A stretch of DNA of 36,092 nucleotides from Shewanella sp. KT0246 (lineage in GTDB: Bacteria > Pseudomonadota > Gammaproteobacteria > Enterobacterales > Shewanellaceae): the NCBI RefSeq assembly GCF_019654955.1, contig NZ_BPEV01000043.1, positions 1-36,092 of the forward strand, written 5' to 3'. The notes under the pieces were generated by a model, which saw nothing but the letters and a program-made list of their open reading frames with translations, did no database searches and had not been told where the DNA came from. The position numbers and the translations under genes are program-made. Positions 24,152 through 32,795 of this stretch are shown piece after piece (positions within the stretch are counted from its first letter, which is position 1; each line of letters begins with the position of its first letter).

Positions 24152-24976
24152 ATGGCAGTTATTAAGTGTAAGCCAACCTCTCCAGGTCGTCGCCACGTTG
24201 TTAAAGTGGTGAACAGCGACTTGCATAAAGGGAAACCTTTTGCAGGCCTGTTGGCTAAGAAATCTAAAAGTGGTGGCCGTAACAATACTGGTCGTATCAC
24301 TGTTCGTCACGTAGGTGGTGGACACAAGCAGCATTACCGTATTATTGACTTTAAACGCAATAAAGATGGTATCCCTGCAAAAATCGAACGTCTTGAGTAT
24401 GATCCGAACCGTACAGCTAACATCGCGTTAGTACTATACGCAGACGGTGAGCGTCGTTACATTCTTGCTGCTAAAGGCATGCAAGCTGGTGACGCTATCC
24501 AATCTGGTTTGGATGCAGACATCAAAACTGGTAACGCAATGCCGCTTCGCAACATCCCAGTGGGTAGTGTTGTGCACGCAGTAGAAATGAAACCTGGTAA
24601 AGGTGCTCAAATCGCGCGTTCAGCTGGTGCTTATGTTCAAGTTGTTGCTCGTGATAACCAATATGCAACTTTACGTCTTCGCTCTGGCGAAATGCGCAAA
24701 GTTCCAGTTGATTGTCGCGCAACATTCGGTGAAGTTGGTAATGCCGAGCACATGCTACGCCAGTTAGGTAAAGCAGGTGCTAAACGCTGGAGAGGCGTAC
24801 GCCCTACAGTTCGTGGTGTTGCAATGAACCCGGTTGACCATCCACATGGTGGTGGTGAAGGCCGTACTTCTGGTGGACGTCACCCAGTGAGTCCATGGGG
24901 TGTGCCAACTAAGGGTTATAAAACTCGTAGTAATAAGCTCACCGACAAGTACATCGTACGTCGTCGTAATAAATAG
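24152..24976 (+). CDS. rplB: 50S ribosomal protein L2
   Basis: Essential for subunit joining and peptidyl transferase function. 274 residues from the ATG at 24152 (MAVIKCKPTSPGRR), chosen because it follows aaaggag and matches family N-termini; an in-frame ATG at 24101 lies inside rplW and is not used. The conserved NPVDHPHGGGEGR segment with the key histidine is near 226-238. Confidence 0.98.
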   Translation: MAVIKCKPTSPGRRHVVKVVNSDLHKGKPFAGLLAKKSKSGGRNNTGRITVRHVGGGHKQHYRIIDFKRNKDGIPAKIERLEYDPNRTANIALVLYADGERRYILAAKGMQAGDAIQSGLDADIKTGNAMPLRNIPVGSVVHAVEMKPGKGAQIARSAGAYVQVVARDNQYATLRLRSGEMRKVPVDCRATFGEVGNAEHMLRQLGKAGAKRWRGVRPTVRGVAMNPVDHPHGGGEGRTSGGRHPVSPWGVPTKGYKTRSNKLTDKYIVRRRNK

Positions 24977-24991
24977 TAAGAGGATTCGCCC

Positions 24992-25270
24992 ATGCCACGT
25001 TCTCTCAAGAAAGGTCCTTTCATTGACCTGCACTTGCTGAAGAAGGTAGAGAAAGCGATGGAAGCGGGAGATAAAAAACCAATTAAGACTTGGTCTCGCC
25101 GCTCAATGATCATCCCAAATATGATTGGGTTGACCATCGCTGTCCATAATGGTCGTCAGCACGTACCTGTGTTCGTAACTGACGAAATGATCGGTCATAA
25201 GCTTGGTGAATTTTCACCAACTCGCACTTATCGCGGCCATGCTGCAGATAAGAAAGCGAAGAAGCGTTAA
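24992..25270 (+). CDS. rpsS: 30S ribosomal protein S19
   Basis: 30S head protein near the A site, partner of S13. 92 residues as in E. coli. MPRSLKKGPFIDLHLL and the C-terminal GEFSPTRTYRGHAADKKAKK are diagnostic. Fifteen bases after rplB with an aagagg site. Confidence 0.98.
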   Translation: MPRSLKKGPFIDLHLLKKVEKAMEAGDKKPIKTWSRRSMIIPNMIGLTIAVHNGRQHVPVFVTDEMIGHKLGEFSPTRTYRGHAADKKAKKR

Positions 25271-25285
25271 TACGGGAGACATAAG

Positions 25286-25618
25286 ATGGAAGTTTTAGCT
25301 AAACATCGTTTTGCCCGTACGTCTGCGCAGAAGGCCCGTCTAGTTGCTGATCAAATTCGAGGTTTGCCTGTTTCTAAGGCTCTTGAAATTTTGACCTTCA
25401 GCCCTAAGAAAGCCGCCGTACTGGTTAAGAAAGTACTAGATTCAGCTATCGCAAACGCCGAACACAACGAAGGTGCAGATATCGATGAGCTTAAAGTTGG
25501 CCAAGTCTTCGTTGACGAAGCACCAACTATGAAGCGCATCATGCCTCGTGCCAAAGGCCGCGCTGATCGTATCATGAAGCGTACCAGCCACATTACTGTG
25601 GTTGTATCAGATCGCTAG
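25286..25618 (+). CDS. rplV: 50S ribosomal protein L22
   Basis: Its beta-hairpin lines the exit tunnel near the macrolide site. 110 residues as in E. coli. The hairpin region reads DEAPTMKRIMPRAKGRADRI (about 82-101) without the deletions linked to macrolide resistance. S10 operon, twelve bases before rpsC. Confidence 0.98.
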   Translation: MEVLAKHRFARTSAQKARLVADQIRGLPVSKALEILTFSPKKAAVLVKKVLDSAIANAEHNEGADIDELKVGQVFVDEAPTMKRIMPRAKGRADRIMKRTSHITVVVSDR

Positions 25619-25630
25619 GAGAAGAGAGCA

Positions 25631-26320
25631 ATGGGACAGAAAGTACATCCTAATGGTATCCGTCTGGGTATCACAAAGCCTTGGATCTCTACTTGGTACG
25701 CCGATAAAGCAGATTATGCAAATAATTTGCACAGCGACTATGAAGTTCGTCAATATCTCACTGAGAAATTGAAGGCTGCATCAGTATCTAAAATCGTTAT
25801 CGAGCGTCCTGCGAAGAGCATCCGCGTTACTATTCACACTGCCCGTCCAGGTGTTGTGATTGGTAAGAAAGGTGAAGACGTTGAAGTATTACGTGCATAT
25901 GTATCTAAAATTACAGGCACTACTGCTCAAATCAACATCGCTGAGATCCGCAAGCCTGAGTTAGACGCAAAGCTTGTTGCTGACAGTATTGCACAGCAAT
26001 TAGAGCGTCGCGTTATGTTCCGTCGCGCTATGAAGCGTGCAGTTCAAAACGCAATGCGCATTGGTGCTCAAGGTATCAAAGTTGAAGTGAGCGGCCGTTT
26101 AGGCGGTGCTGAAATCGCACGTTCTGAATGGTATCGTGAAGGTCGTGTACCTCTACATACCTTACGTGCTGATATCGACTATTCTACTTCTGAAAGTCAC
26201 ACTCAATATGGTGTGATTGGTGTTAAAGTTTGGATCTTCAAAGGCGAAGTTCTAGACGGTATCATCCCAGCTTTAGAAGAGCCGAAGCAACAGCCGAAGC
26301 GCAAGCCTCGTGGTAAATAG
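25631..26320 (+). CDS. rpsC: 30S ribosomal protein S3
   Basis: 30S head protein at the mRNA entry tunnel, with helicase-related basic residues. 229 residues (E. coli 233). MGQKVHPNGIRLGI at the N-terminus, KH domain with VVIGKKGEDVE (about 75-85) and the C-terminal GVIGVKVWIFKGEV. The tail EEPKQQPKRKPRGK is basic. Confidence 0.98.
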   Translation: MGQKVHPNGIRLGITKPWISTWYADKADYANNLHSDYEVRQYLTEKLKAASVSKIVIERPAKSIRVTIHTARPGVVIGKKGEDVEVLRAYVSKITGTTAQINIAEIRKPELDAKLVADSIAQQLERRVMFRRAMKRAVQNAMRIGAQGIKVEVSGRLGGAEIARSEWYREGRVPLHTLRADIDYSTSESHTQYGVIGVKVWIFKGEVLDGIIPALEEPKQQPKRKPRGK

Positions 26321-26331
26321 GAGAAACTTTT

Positions 26332-26742
26332 ATGCTGCAACCTAAACGTATGAAGTTTCGCAAGATGTTCAAGGGCCGCAACCGTGGTCTAGCGAACGGT
26401 ACTGAAGTTAGCTTTGGTACTTTCGGTTTGAAAGCAGTCGGCCGTGGCCGTTTAACTGCACGTCAAATTGAATCTGCACGTCGTGCCATGACACGTCACA
26501 TTAAACGTCAAGGACAAATTTGGATTCGAGTTTTCCCTGACAAGCCTATTACCTCTAAGCCTCTTGAAGTGCGTATGGGTAAAGGTAAAGGTAACGTTGA
26601 ATACTGGGTATGTCAGATTCAACCTGGTAAGGTTCTTTATGAGATGAATGGTGTATCTGAAGAGTTAGCGCGTGAAGCGTTTGCTTTAGCATCTGCCAAG
26701 CTTCCTATTAAGACTACCTTCGTAACTAAGACGGTGATGTAA
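26332..26742 (+). CDS. rplP: 50S ribosomal protein L16
   Basis: Late-assembly protein that positions A-site tRNA. 136 residues as in E. coli. [19 protein letters not shown] and [13 protein letters not shown] (about 80-92) are diagnostic; Arg80 aligns with the residue that YcfD hydroxylates in E. coli (Arg81). Stop and the rpmC start share one base (taatg). Confidence 0.98.
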
Positions 26743-26933
26743 TGAAAGCGAGCGAACTAAGAGAAAAGAGCGTTGAAGAACTTAACGCTGAACTACTTGG
26801 TCTGCTGCGTGAGCAGTTTAACCTGCGTATGCAACACGCTACTGGTCAGTTGACTCAAACGAATCAATTGAAATTAGTGCGTCGTAACATTGCACGTGTT
26901 AAGACCATTATTACTTCTAAGGCAGGTGTGTAA
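26742..26933 (+). CDS. rpmC: 50S ribosomal protein L29
   Basis: Small two-helix protein at the tunnel exit beside L23, contacting SRP and trigger factor. 63 residues as in E. coli. [14 protein letters not shown] and the middle [12 protein letters not shown] are typical. Overlaps by one base with both rplP and rpsQ, so translation of the three is probably coupled. Confidence 0.97.
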
Positions 26934-27181
26934 TGTCTGATAAAGCCCGTACTATGCAAGGTCGAGTTCTTAGCAACAAAATGGATAAGTCTATTACTGT
27001 TGCTATTGCACGCCAAGTGAAACATCCTATTTATGGGAAGTACATTAAGCGTACAACTAAGATCCATGCACATGACGAAACAAATCAGTGTAACGAAGGT
27101 GACGTAGTGACTATTAGTCAGTGTCGTCCTCTTTCTAAGACTAAGTCTTGGACACTAGTTGAAGTAGTAACAAAGGCCTAA
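26933..27181 (+). CDS. rpsQ: 30S ribosomal protein S17
   Basis: OB-fold 16S rRNA-binding protein needed for early 30S assembly. 82 residues (E. coli 84). QGRVLSNKMDKSITVAI and HAHDETNQCNEGDVV are typical. Last gene of the S10 operon; a terminator begins 20 bases after its stop. Confidence 0.98.
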   Translation: MSDKARTMQGRVLSNKMDKSITVAIARQVKHPIYGKYIKRTTKIHAHDETNQCNEGDVVTISQCRPLSKTKSWTLVEVVTKA

Positions 27182-27200
27182 TATTTCATTAGGTTATAGT

Positions 27201-27235
27201 AAACGGCTCCAAAGTTTGGGGCCGTTTGTTTTTTT
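27201..27235 (+). terminator. S10 operon terminator
   Basis: aaacggctcc (27201-27210), loop aaagttt, ggggccgttt (27218-27227): ten pairs with one G-T, then g and seven T. It separates the S10 operon from the spc promoter. Confidence 0.88.
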
Positions 27236-27256
27236 CTGCTATGCAATCCAAAATAT

Positions 27257-27277
27257 TGGTGTTATACTTGCGCGCCA
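27257..27277 (+). promoter_or_regulatory. spc operon promoter, extended -10
   Basis: tgt immediately before tatact (27263-27268) makes an extended -10 element; no clear -35 is seen 16-18 bases upstream. The discriminator is very GC-rich (tgcgcgcc). A five-base dyad tggtg (27257-27261) and cgcca (27273-27277) encloses the -10. The leader to rplN is about 125 bases. Confidence 0.6.
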
Positions 27278-27399
27278 TTTTTGACTAAATTGTTGTTGAT
27301 TGGTTTTACATCAAACGAGAACAGGTTAGCTCATTAAATGGTCGAAATGATGATCCCAATGTTGGGATTTTGTGTAGTAACGATAGCGGAGCACTTAAA

Positions 27400-27768
27400 A
27401 TGATCCAAATGCAATCGACTCTAGACGTCGCGTGTAACAGTGGCGCTCGTAGAGTTCAGTGTATTAAGGTCTTGGGTGGCTCTCATCGTCGTTATGCCGG
27501 TATCGGCGACGTCATCAAGGTTTCTGTTAAAGAAGCTATTCCTCGCGCTAAAGCGAAGAAAGGTGATGTATATAACGCGGTGGTAGTCCGTACTAAGAAA
27601 GGCGTACGTCGTCCAGATGGTTCTGTCATTCGCTTCGATCGGAATGCAGCAGTTTTGCTTAACGCAAACCTTGCACCGATTGGTACTCGTATTTTTGGAC
27701 CAGTGACACGTGAATTGCGTACAGAGCAGTTTATGAAAATCGTCTCTCTGGCACCAGAAGTACTGTAA
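27400..27768 (+). CDS. rplN: 50S ribosomal protein L14
   Basis: Forms bridge B8 with 16S rRNA and is the docking site of the silencing factor RsfS. 122 residues (E. coli 123). The start at 27400 (MIQMQSTLDVACNSGARR) follows cggag and matches the family; an in-frame ATG at 27370 would add ten unrelated residues. First gene of the spc operon. Confidence 0.98.
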   Translation: MIQMQSTLDVACNSGARRVQCIKVLGGSHRRYAGIGDVIKVSVKEAIPRAKAKKGDVYNAVVVRTKKGVRRPDGSVIRFDRNAAVLLNANLAPIGTRIFGPVTRELRTEQFMKIVSLAPEVL

Positions 27769-27779
27769 GGAGCTTCAAA

Positions 27780-28094
27780 ATGGCAGCTAAAATCCGTCGT
27801 GAAGACGAAGTAATTGTACTAGCAGGTAAAGATAAGGGTAAACGCGCAAAAGTTTCTCAAGTCCTACCTACTGGTAAGTTGATTGTTGAAGGCATCAATC
27901 TTGTTAAAAAACACCAAAAGCCAAACCCACAATTGGGCGTAACTGGTGGCGTTATCGAGAAAGAAGCACCGATACAAGCATCAAACGTAGCGATCTTTAA
28001 CCAAGCCACAGGCAAGGCAGATCGTGTTGGTTTCCGATTCGAAGACGGCAAAAAAGTCCGTTTCTTTAAATCGAATAGTGAACTCATTAAGTAA
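27780..28094 (+). CDS. rplX: 50S ribosomal protein L24
   Basis: Initiator of 50S assembly, KOW-domain protein near the tunnel exit. 104 residues as in E. coli. The KOW segment EVIVLAGKDKGKRAKV lies about 9-24. Eleven bases after rplN. In E. coli the S8 repressor site is near the end of this gene and the start of rplE; that fold was not resolved here. Confidence 0.98.
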   Translation: MAAKIRREDEVIVLAGKDKGKRAKVSQVLPTGKLIVEGINLVKKHQKPNPQLGVTGGVIEKEAPIQASNVAIFNQATGKADRVGFRFEDGKKVRFFKSNSELIK

Positions 28095-28106
28095 ACGGAG
28101 TAAACG

Positions 28107-28646
28107 ATGGCGAAACTGCATGATAAATATCAAGAGACTGTTATCGCGGAACTTTCTAAAAAGTTCGGTTATACCAGTGTCATGCAAGTCCCTCGGATTG
28201 AAAAAATCACCCTTAATATGGGTGTAGGCGAAGCAGTTGCAGACAAGAAAGTTATGGAGCATGCGCTCCGTGATATGACTGCAATCGCTGGTCAAAAGCC
28301 AGTTGTAACTGTTGCACGTAAATCAGTTGCTGGTTTTAAAATCCGTGAAGGCTACCCTATTGGCTGTAAAGTTACCCTACGCGGTGAGCGTATGTGGGAA
28401 TTTTTAGAGCGTTTAGTTGACATTGCAATCCCACGTATTCGTGACTTCCGTGGCCTAAGCGCAAAAGCGTTTGACGGTCGTGGTAACTACGCAATGGGTG
28501 TGCGTGAGCAAATCATCTTCCCAGAAATCGATTACGATAAAATCGATAAGATTCGTGGTATGGATATTGTTATCACTACTACTGCGAAGAATGATGAAGA
28601 AGGTCGTGCTTTGTTAGACGCATTTAACTTCCCATTCAAGAAATAA
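28107..28646 (+). CDS. rplE: 50S ribosomal protein L5
   Basis: Central-protuberance protein that binds 5S rRNA with L18 and contacts P-site tRNA. 179 residues as in E. coli. KITLNMGVGEA (about 33-43) and the 5S-binding region AFDGRGNYAMGVREQIIFPEI near 119-139 are diagnostic. Translational target of S8 in E. coli. Confidence 0.98.
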   Translation: MAKLHDKYQETVIAELSKKFGYTSVMQVPRIEKITLNMGVGEAVADKKVMEHALRDMTAIAGQKPVVTVARKSVAGFKIREGYPIGCKVTLRGERMWEFLERLVDIAIPRIRDFRGLSAKAFDGRGNYAMGVREQIIFPEIDYDKIDKIRGMDIVITTTAKNDEEGRALLDAFNFPFKK

Positions 28647-28656
28647 GGGTAGCATA

Positions 28657-28962
28657 ATGGCAAAATCATCTATGAAAGCACGTGAAGCAAAGCGTGCACA
28701 GCTCGTAGCTAAATATGCTGAAAAGCGTTTAGCACTTAAGGCTTTAATCAGCGCTCCTGATACTTCTGAAGAAGATCGTTGGGATGCTGTGCTTAAGTTA
28801 CAAGCTCTACCTCGTGATTCTAGCGCTGCGCGTCAACGCAACCGTTGTAATCAAACTGGTCGCCCACATGGTGTTCTACGTAAATTCGGCCTTAGCCGTA
28901 TTAAACTACGTGAAGCAACTATGCGTGGTGAAGTTCCTGGTCTGCGTAAGGCCAGCTGGTAA
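28657..28962 (+). CDS. rpsN: 30S ribosomal protein S14, long zinc-free form
   Basis: 30S head protein. 101 residues, the long form that lacks the CxxC zinc ribbon; only one cysteine is present, in RNRCNQTGRPHG (68-79). The C-terminal RIKLREATMRGEVPGLRKASW is typical. Ten bases after rplE. Confidence 0.98.
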   Translation: MAKSSMKAREAKRAQLVAKYAEKRLALKALISAPDTSEEDRWDAVLKLQALPRDSSAARQRNRCNQTGRPHGVLRKFGLSRIKLREATMRGEVPGLRKASW

Positions 28963-28986
28963 GCACTTGTCACGGAGTAAGCTAAT

Positions 28987-29379
28987 ATGAGCATGCAAGA
29001 TCCTATTGCGGATATGTTAACACGTATTCGTAACGGCCAAGCTGCTAACAAAGTATCAGTTAAGATGCCTTCAGCTAAGTTAAAAGTAGCAATTGCGAAA
29101 TTACTTAAAGACGAAGGTTATATTACTGACTACGCCGTAGCAGAAGAAGCCAAGCCTGAATTAGAAATCACTTTAAAGTATTTCCAAGGCAACCCAGTCG
29201 TTGAGACTATCCAGCGCGTTTCTCGCCCAGGTCTTCGTATTTACAAAGGTAAACACGAACTTCCAAAGGTGATGGGCGGACTAGGTGTCGCAATTGTGTC
29301 CACTTCTAAAGGCTTGATGACCGATCGTGCTGCCCGCCTAAATGGCATGGGTGGCGAGGTTATCTGCTACGTAGCGTAA
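28987..29379 (+). CDS. rpsH: 30S ribosomal protein S8
   Basis: Central-domain 16S rRNA binder and, in E. coli, translational repressor of the spc operon. 130 residues as in E. coli. MSMQDPIADMLTRIRNG and the C-terminal STSKGLMTDRAARLNGMGGE are diagnostic. Shine-Dalgarno cggag thirteen bases upstream of ATG. Confidence 0.98.
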   Translation: MSMQDPIADMLTRIRNGQAANKVSVKMPSAKLKVAIAKLLKDEGYITDYAVAEEAKPELEITLKYFQGNPVVETIQRVSRPGLRIYKGKHELPKVMGGLGVAIVSTSKGLMTDRAARLNGMGGEVICYVA

Positions 29380-29389
29380 GGAGCTAGGT

Positions 29390-29923
29390 ATGTCACGTGT
29401 CGCAAAAGCACCAGTGTCTATTCCTACCGGCGTAGAGGTGACCTTAAACGAACAGACTATTACTGTAAAAGGTACTAAAGGTAGTCTGACTCGAGAAATC
29501 AACAAAGCGGTAAATGTTGAACTAGAAAACGGCGTACTAACGTTTGGTCCAGTTGAAGGCGTTTCTAACGCTTGGGCTCAAGCAGGTACTGCTCGTGCAC
29601 TAGTAAACAACATGGTTGTTGGTGTATCTGAAGGATTCGTTAAGAAATTAAAGTTAATTGGTGTTGGTTACCGTGCAAAAATTGCTGGTAAAGACATTGA
29701 CCTAACTTTAGGTTTCTCACACCCTTTGGTTCACAAACTGCCCGCAGGTGTTACTGCAGAGTGTCCTAGCCAAACTGATATCGTACTTTCGGGTGTTGAT
29801 AAGCAGTTAGTTGGTCAGGTCGCTGCTGAGATTCGTGGATACCGTCCACCAGAGCCTTATAAAGGCAAAGGTGTTCGCTATGCAGACGAACAAGTACGCC
29901 GTAAAGAGGCTAAGAAGAAGTAG
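29390..29923 (+). CDS. rplF: 50S ribosomal protein L6
   Basis: Two-domain protein near the sarcin-ricin loop and factor-binding site. 177 residues as in E. coli. Conserved GYRPPEPYKGKGVRY (about 153-167) is near the C-terminus. Ten bases after rpsH. Confidence 0.98.
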   Translation: MSRVAKAPVSIPTGVEVTLNEQTITVKGTKGSLTREINKAVNVELENGVLTFGPVEGVSNAWAQAGTARALVNNMVVGVSEGFVKKLKLIGVGYRAKIAGKDIDLTLGFSHPLVHKLPAGVTAECPSQTDIVLSGVDKQLVGQVAAEIRGYRPPEPYKGKGVRYADEQVRRKEAKKK

Positions 29924-29933
29924 GTAACGCGAT

Positions 29934-30284
29934 ATGGATAAGAAAACATCTCGCTTACGCCGCGCTACTCGCGCTCGTAAGAAGATCCAAGAGCTGGGCG
30001 TGAATCGTCTGGTTGTACATCGTACACCGCGTCACATTTATGCTCAGGTTATTAATCCTGAAGCTCAGGTAGTGGCAGTTGCTTCAACCGTTGAGAAAGC
30101 GGTTAAAGAGCTACTAAAGAGTACCGGTAACGTAGACGCGGCTAAAGCAGTGGGTAAAACTGTTGCTGAGCGTGCGATCGAGAAAGGTGTAACTTCGGTT
30201 GCATTCGACCGTTCTGGTTTCAAGTATCACGGACGCGTAGCAGCACTAGCTGACGCAGCTCGTGAAGCTGGCCTGAAATTCTAA
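29934..30284 (+). CDS. rplR: 50S ribosomal protein L18
   Basis: 5S rRNA-binding protein of the central protuberance, partner of L5. 116 residues (E. coli 117). The basic N-terminus MDKKTSRLRRATRARKK and the C-terminal AFDRSGFKYHGRVAALADAA are diagnostic. Ten bases after rplF. Confidence 0.98.
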   Translation: MDKKTSRLRRATRARKKIQELGVNRLVVHRTPRHIYAQVINPEAQVVAVASTVEKAVKELLKSTGNVDAAKAVGKTVAERAIEKGVTSVAFDRSGFKYHGRVAALADAAREAGLKF

Positions 30285-30296
30285 GGGGTTATAAAA

Positions 30297-30800
30297 ATGG
30301 CTAAATTAGAAGCTCAGCAGAAAGACGATTTGCAAGAAAAATTAATTGCAGTTAATCGTGTTTCTAAAGTAGTTAAAGGTGGTCGTATCTTTAGCTTCAC
30401 CGCACTAACAGTGGTAGGTGATGGTAACGGTAAGATTGGCTATGGCTATGGTAAAGCGCGCGAAGTTCCAGCTGCTATTCAAAAAGCAATGGAAAAAGCC
30501 CGCCGTAACATGGTAACCGTAGAGCTGAATGCAGGTACTCTGCATCATCCAGTTAAAGGTCGCCATACTGGTTCGCGTGTTTACATGCAACCAGCATCGG
30601 AAGGTACCGGTATTATCGCCGGTGGCGCAATGCGTGCCGTATTGGAAGTTGCAGGCGTTCATAACGTTCTGTCTAAAGCATACGGTTCTACTAACCCGAT
30701 CAACATCGTTCGCGCAACTGTAGATGCGTTGGTGCACATGAAGTCACCATCACAAATTGCAGCTAAGCGTGGCCTGAATGTTGATGAAATTCGAGGTTAA
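30297..30800 (+). CDS. rpsE: 30S ribosomal protein S5
   Basis: 30S accuracy protein at the mRNA entry site; the classical spectinomycin-resistance locus. 167 residues. The N-terminal loop NRVSKVVKGGRIFSFTA (about 20-36) is intact, as in sensitive strains. KIGYGYGKAREVPAAI follows. Twelve bases after rplR. Confidence 0.98.
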   Translation: MAKLEAQQKDDLQEKLIAVNRVSKVVKGGRIFSFTALTVVGDGNGKIGYGYGKAREVPAAIQKAMEKARRNMVTVELNAGTLHHPVKGRHTGSRVYMQPASEGTGIIAGGAMRAVLEVAGVHNVLSKAYGSTNPINIVRATVDALVHMKSPSQIAAKRGLNVDEIRG

Positions 30801-30806
30801 TGCACC

Positions 30807-30989
30807 ATGGCTACTAAAACGTTTAAAGTAACACAGACAAAGAGTGCGATTGGTCGTTTGCCAAAGCACCGTGCCTGTTTATTAGGTCTAGGCCTAAGAC
30901 GTATTGGCCACACTGTTGAAGTAGAAGATACTCCTTCTGTTCGCGGTATGGTTAATAAAGTTTACTACATGGTTAAGGTGGAGGATTAA
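30807..30989 (+). CDS. rpmD: 50S ribosomal protein L30
   Basis: Small 50S protein, 60 residues (E. coli 59). KVTQTKSAIGRLPKHRACL (about 7-25) and GLRRIGHTVEVEDTPSVRGM are typical. Six bases after rpsE and only two before rplO. Confidence 0.97.
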   Translation: MATKTFKVTQTKSAIGRLPKHRACLLGLGLRRIGHTVEVEDTPSVRGMVNKVYYMVKVED

Positions 30990-30991
30990 TA

Positions 30992-31426
30992 ATGCGTTTA
31001 AATACTCTATCTCCAGCAGCAGGCTCTAAGCGTGCTCCTAAGCGTGTAGGTCGTGGTATTGGTTCTGGTTTAGGTAAAACTGCCGGTCGTGGTCATAAGG
31101 GACAAAAGTCTCGTTCTGGCGGCGGTGTGCGTATCGGTTTTGAGGGTGGTCAAATGCCTCTTAAAATTCGTTTACCTAAGTTCGGTTTCACTTCACGCAA
31201 AGCTTTGGTTTCAGCTGAAGTTCGTTTACTAGAACTAGCAAAAGTTAACGGTGATGTTATCGACCTTAACGCTCTGAAAGATGCGAACGTAATTACTCGC
31301 AACATACAGTTTGCGAAAATCGTTCTTTCAGGTACCATTGAACGCCCAGTGACCGTAAAAGGTCTGAAGGTAACCAAAGGTGCACGTGCAGCTATTGAAG
31401 CTGCCGGCGGTAAGATCGAGGAATAA
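30992..31426 (+). CDS. rplO: 50S ribosomal protein L15
   Basis: Late-assembly protein with a long glycine- and arginine-rich N-terminal extension that penetrates 23S rRNA: GRGIGSGLGKTAGRGHKGQK (about 21-40). 144 residues as in E. coli. Starts two bases after the rpmD stop and ends seven bases before secY. Confidence 0.98.
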   Translation: MRLNTLSPAAGSKRAPKRVGRGIGSGLGKTAGRGHKGQKSRSGGGVRIGFEGGQMPLKIRLPKFGFTSRKALVSAEVRLLELAKVNGDVIDLNALKDANVITRNIQFAKIVLSGTIERPVTVKGLKVTKGARAAIEAAGGKIEE

Positions 31427-31433
31427 TACGTCG

Positions 31434-32774
31434 ATGGCAAAACCAGGACTTGATTTAAAAAGCGCGAAAGGCGGTTTATCAGAATTGAAAACTCGTCTCC
31501 TGTTCGTGATTGGTGCAATTATCGTCTTTAGAGCCGGTTCGTTTGTACCAATTCCTGGTATTGACGCAGCTGTGTTAGCAGAGTTGTTTGCTCAACAAAA
31601 AGATACCATCCTAGGCATGTTTAACATGTTCTCGGGTGGTGCTTTAGAGCGTGCTTCTATCTTTGCTCTTGGTATCATGCCGTATATTTCGGCATCGATT
31701 ATCATGCAGTTGTTGACTGTGGTTCATCCTGCCCTTGCTGAATTGAAAAAAGAAGGCGAGTCAGGAAGAAAGAAGATCAGTCAATATACAAGATACGGAA
31801 CGCTTGTGTTGGGTACACTCCAATCAATCGGTATCGCGACAGGTTTACCAAGCCTAGTACCTGGCCTTGTTGCCAATGTAGGTTTTGGTTTTTACTTTGT
31901 AGCAGTTGTCAGCTTAGTGACAGGAACAATGTTCCTTATGTGGCTAGGTGAACAGATTACCGAGCGTGGTATTGGTAATGGTATCTCGATATTAATTTTC
32001 GCAGGTATTGTTGCTGGTCTACCTTCTGCTATCGGCCAAACGGCTGAACAGGCTCGTCAAGGTGATTTGAATGTACTGGTACTGTTGTTATTAGCGGTAA
32101 TTGTATTTGCTGTAACTTATTTGGTTGTATTTGTAGAACGTGGTCAACGTCGTATCGTCGTTAACTACGCTAAGCGTCAACAAGGCCGTAAGGTGTTTGC
32201 TGCGCAAAGTACTCATTTACCACTTAAAGTTAATATGGCAGGTGTAATTCCACCAATTTTTGCATCCAGCATTATTTTGTTCCCAGGCACACTGGCTCAG
32301 TGGTTTGGACAAAATGAGTCTATGTCATGGTTAAGCGATTTCGCTTTAGCTGTGTCACCAGGACAACCGCTGTATTCATTATTGTATGCGACAGCTATCG
32401 TATTCTTCTGTTTCTTCTATACTGCGTTGGTATTTAACCCACGCGAGACAGCAGATAACTTGAAGAAGAGTGGTGCGTTCATTCCTGGGATTCGTCCTGG
32501 AGAACAGACTTCGCGTTACATTGATAAAGTAATGACCCGCTTGACATTAGCAGGCGCGATATACATTACCTTTATCTGCTTAATTCCGGAGTTCATGTTA
32601 ATTGCGTGGAAAGTACAGTTCTATTTCGGCGGTACTTCACTACTAATTATTGTAGTCGTAATCATGGACTTCATGGCTCAGGTTCAGACCCATATGATGT
32701 CTCATCAGTATGAGTCTGTTATGAAGAAAGCTAACTTAGTTAACAAAGCGAATTTAGATCGCTTTGGTCGCTAG
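31434..32774 (+). CDS. secY: preprotein translocase channel subunit SecY
   Basis: Ten-span inner-membrane pore of the SecYEG translocon. 446 residues (E. coli 443) from ATG at 31434 (MAKPGLDLKSAKGG). An in-frame ATG at 31380 lies inside rplO and adds an unrelated sequence, so it is rejected. Conserved features: GSFVPIPGID plug-side loop, MPYISASIIMQLL, GIGNGISILIF and the cytoplasmic ERGQRR loop that contacts the ribosome and SecA. Member of the spc operon; SecE is encoded at 5425-5796. Confidence 0.98.
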   Translation: MAKPGLDLKSAKGGLSELKTRLLFVIGAIIVFRAGSFVPIPGIDAAVLAELFAQQKDTILGMFNMFSGGALERASIFALGIMPYISASIIMQLLTVVHPALAELKKEGESGRKKISQYTRYGTLVLGTLQSIGIATGLPSLVPGLVANVGFGFYFVAVVSLVTGTMFLMWLGEQITERGIGNGISILIFAGIVAGLPSAIGQTAEQARQGDLNVLVLLLLAVIVFAVTYLVVFVERGQRRIVVNYAKRQQGRKVFAAQSTHLPLKVNMAGVIPPIFASSIILFPGTLAQWFGQNESMSWLSDFALAVSPGQPLYSLLYATAIVFFCFFYTALVFNPRETADNLKKSGAFIPGIRPGEQTSRYIDKVMTRLTLAGAIYITFICLIPEFMLIAWKVQFYFGGTSLLIIVVVIMDFMAQVQTHMMSHQYESVMKKANLVNKANLDRFGR

Positions 32775-32795
32775 TTGCTTTAACGGAGTGATGAA

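Noticed and set aside
27370..27399. Longer rplN reading frame starting at 27370
   Set aside because: Ten extra residues not found in L14; the ATG at 27400 follows cggag.
31380..31433. Longer secY reading frame starting at 31380
   Set aside because: The extra 18 codons overlap the end of rplO and are unlike SecY; the start at 31434 gives the usual length.
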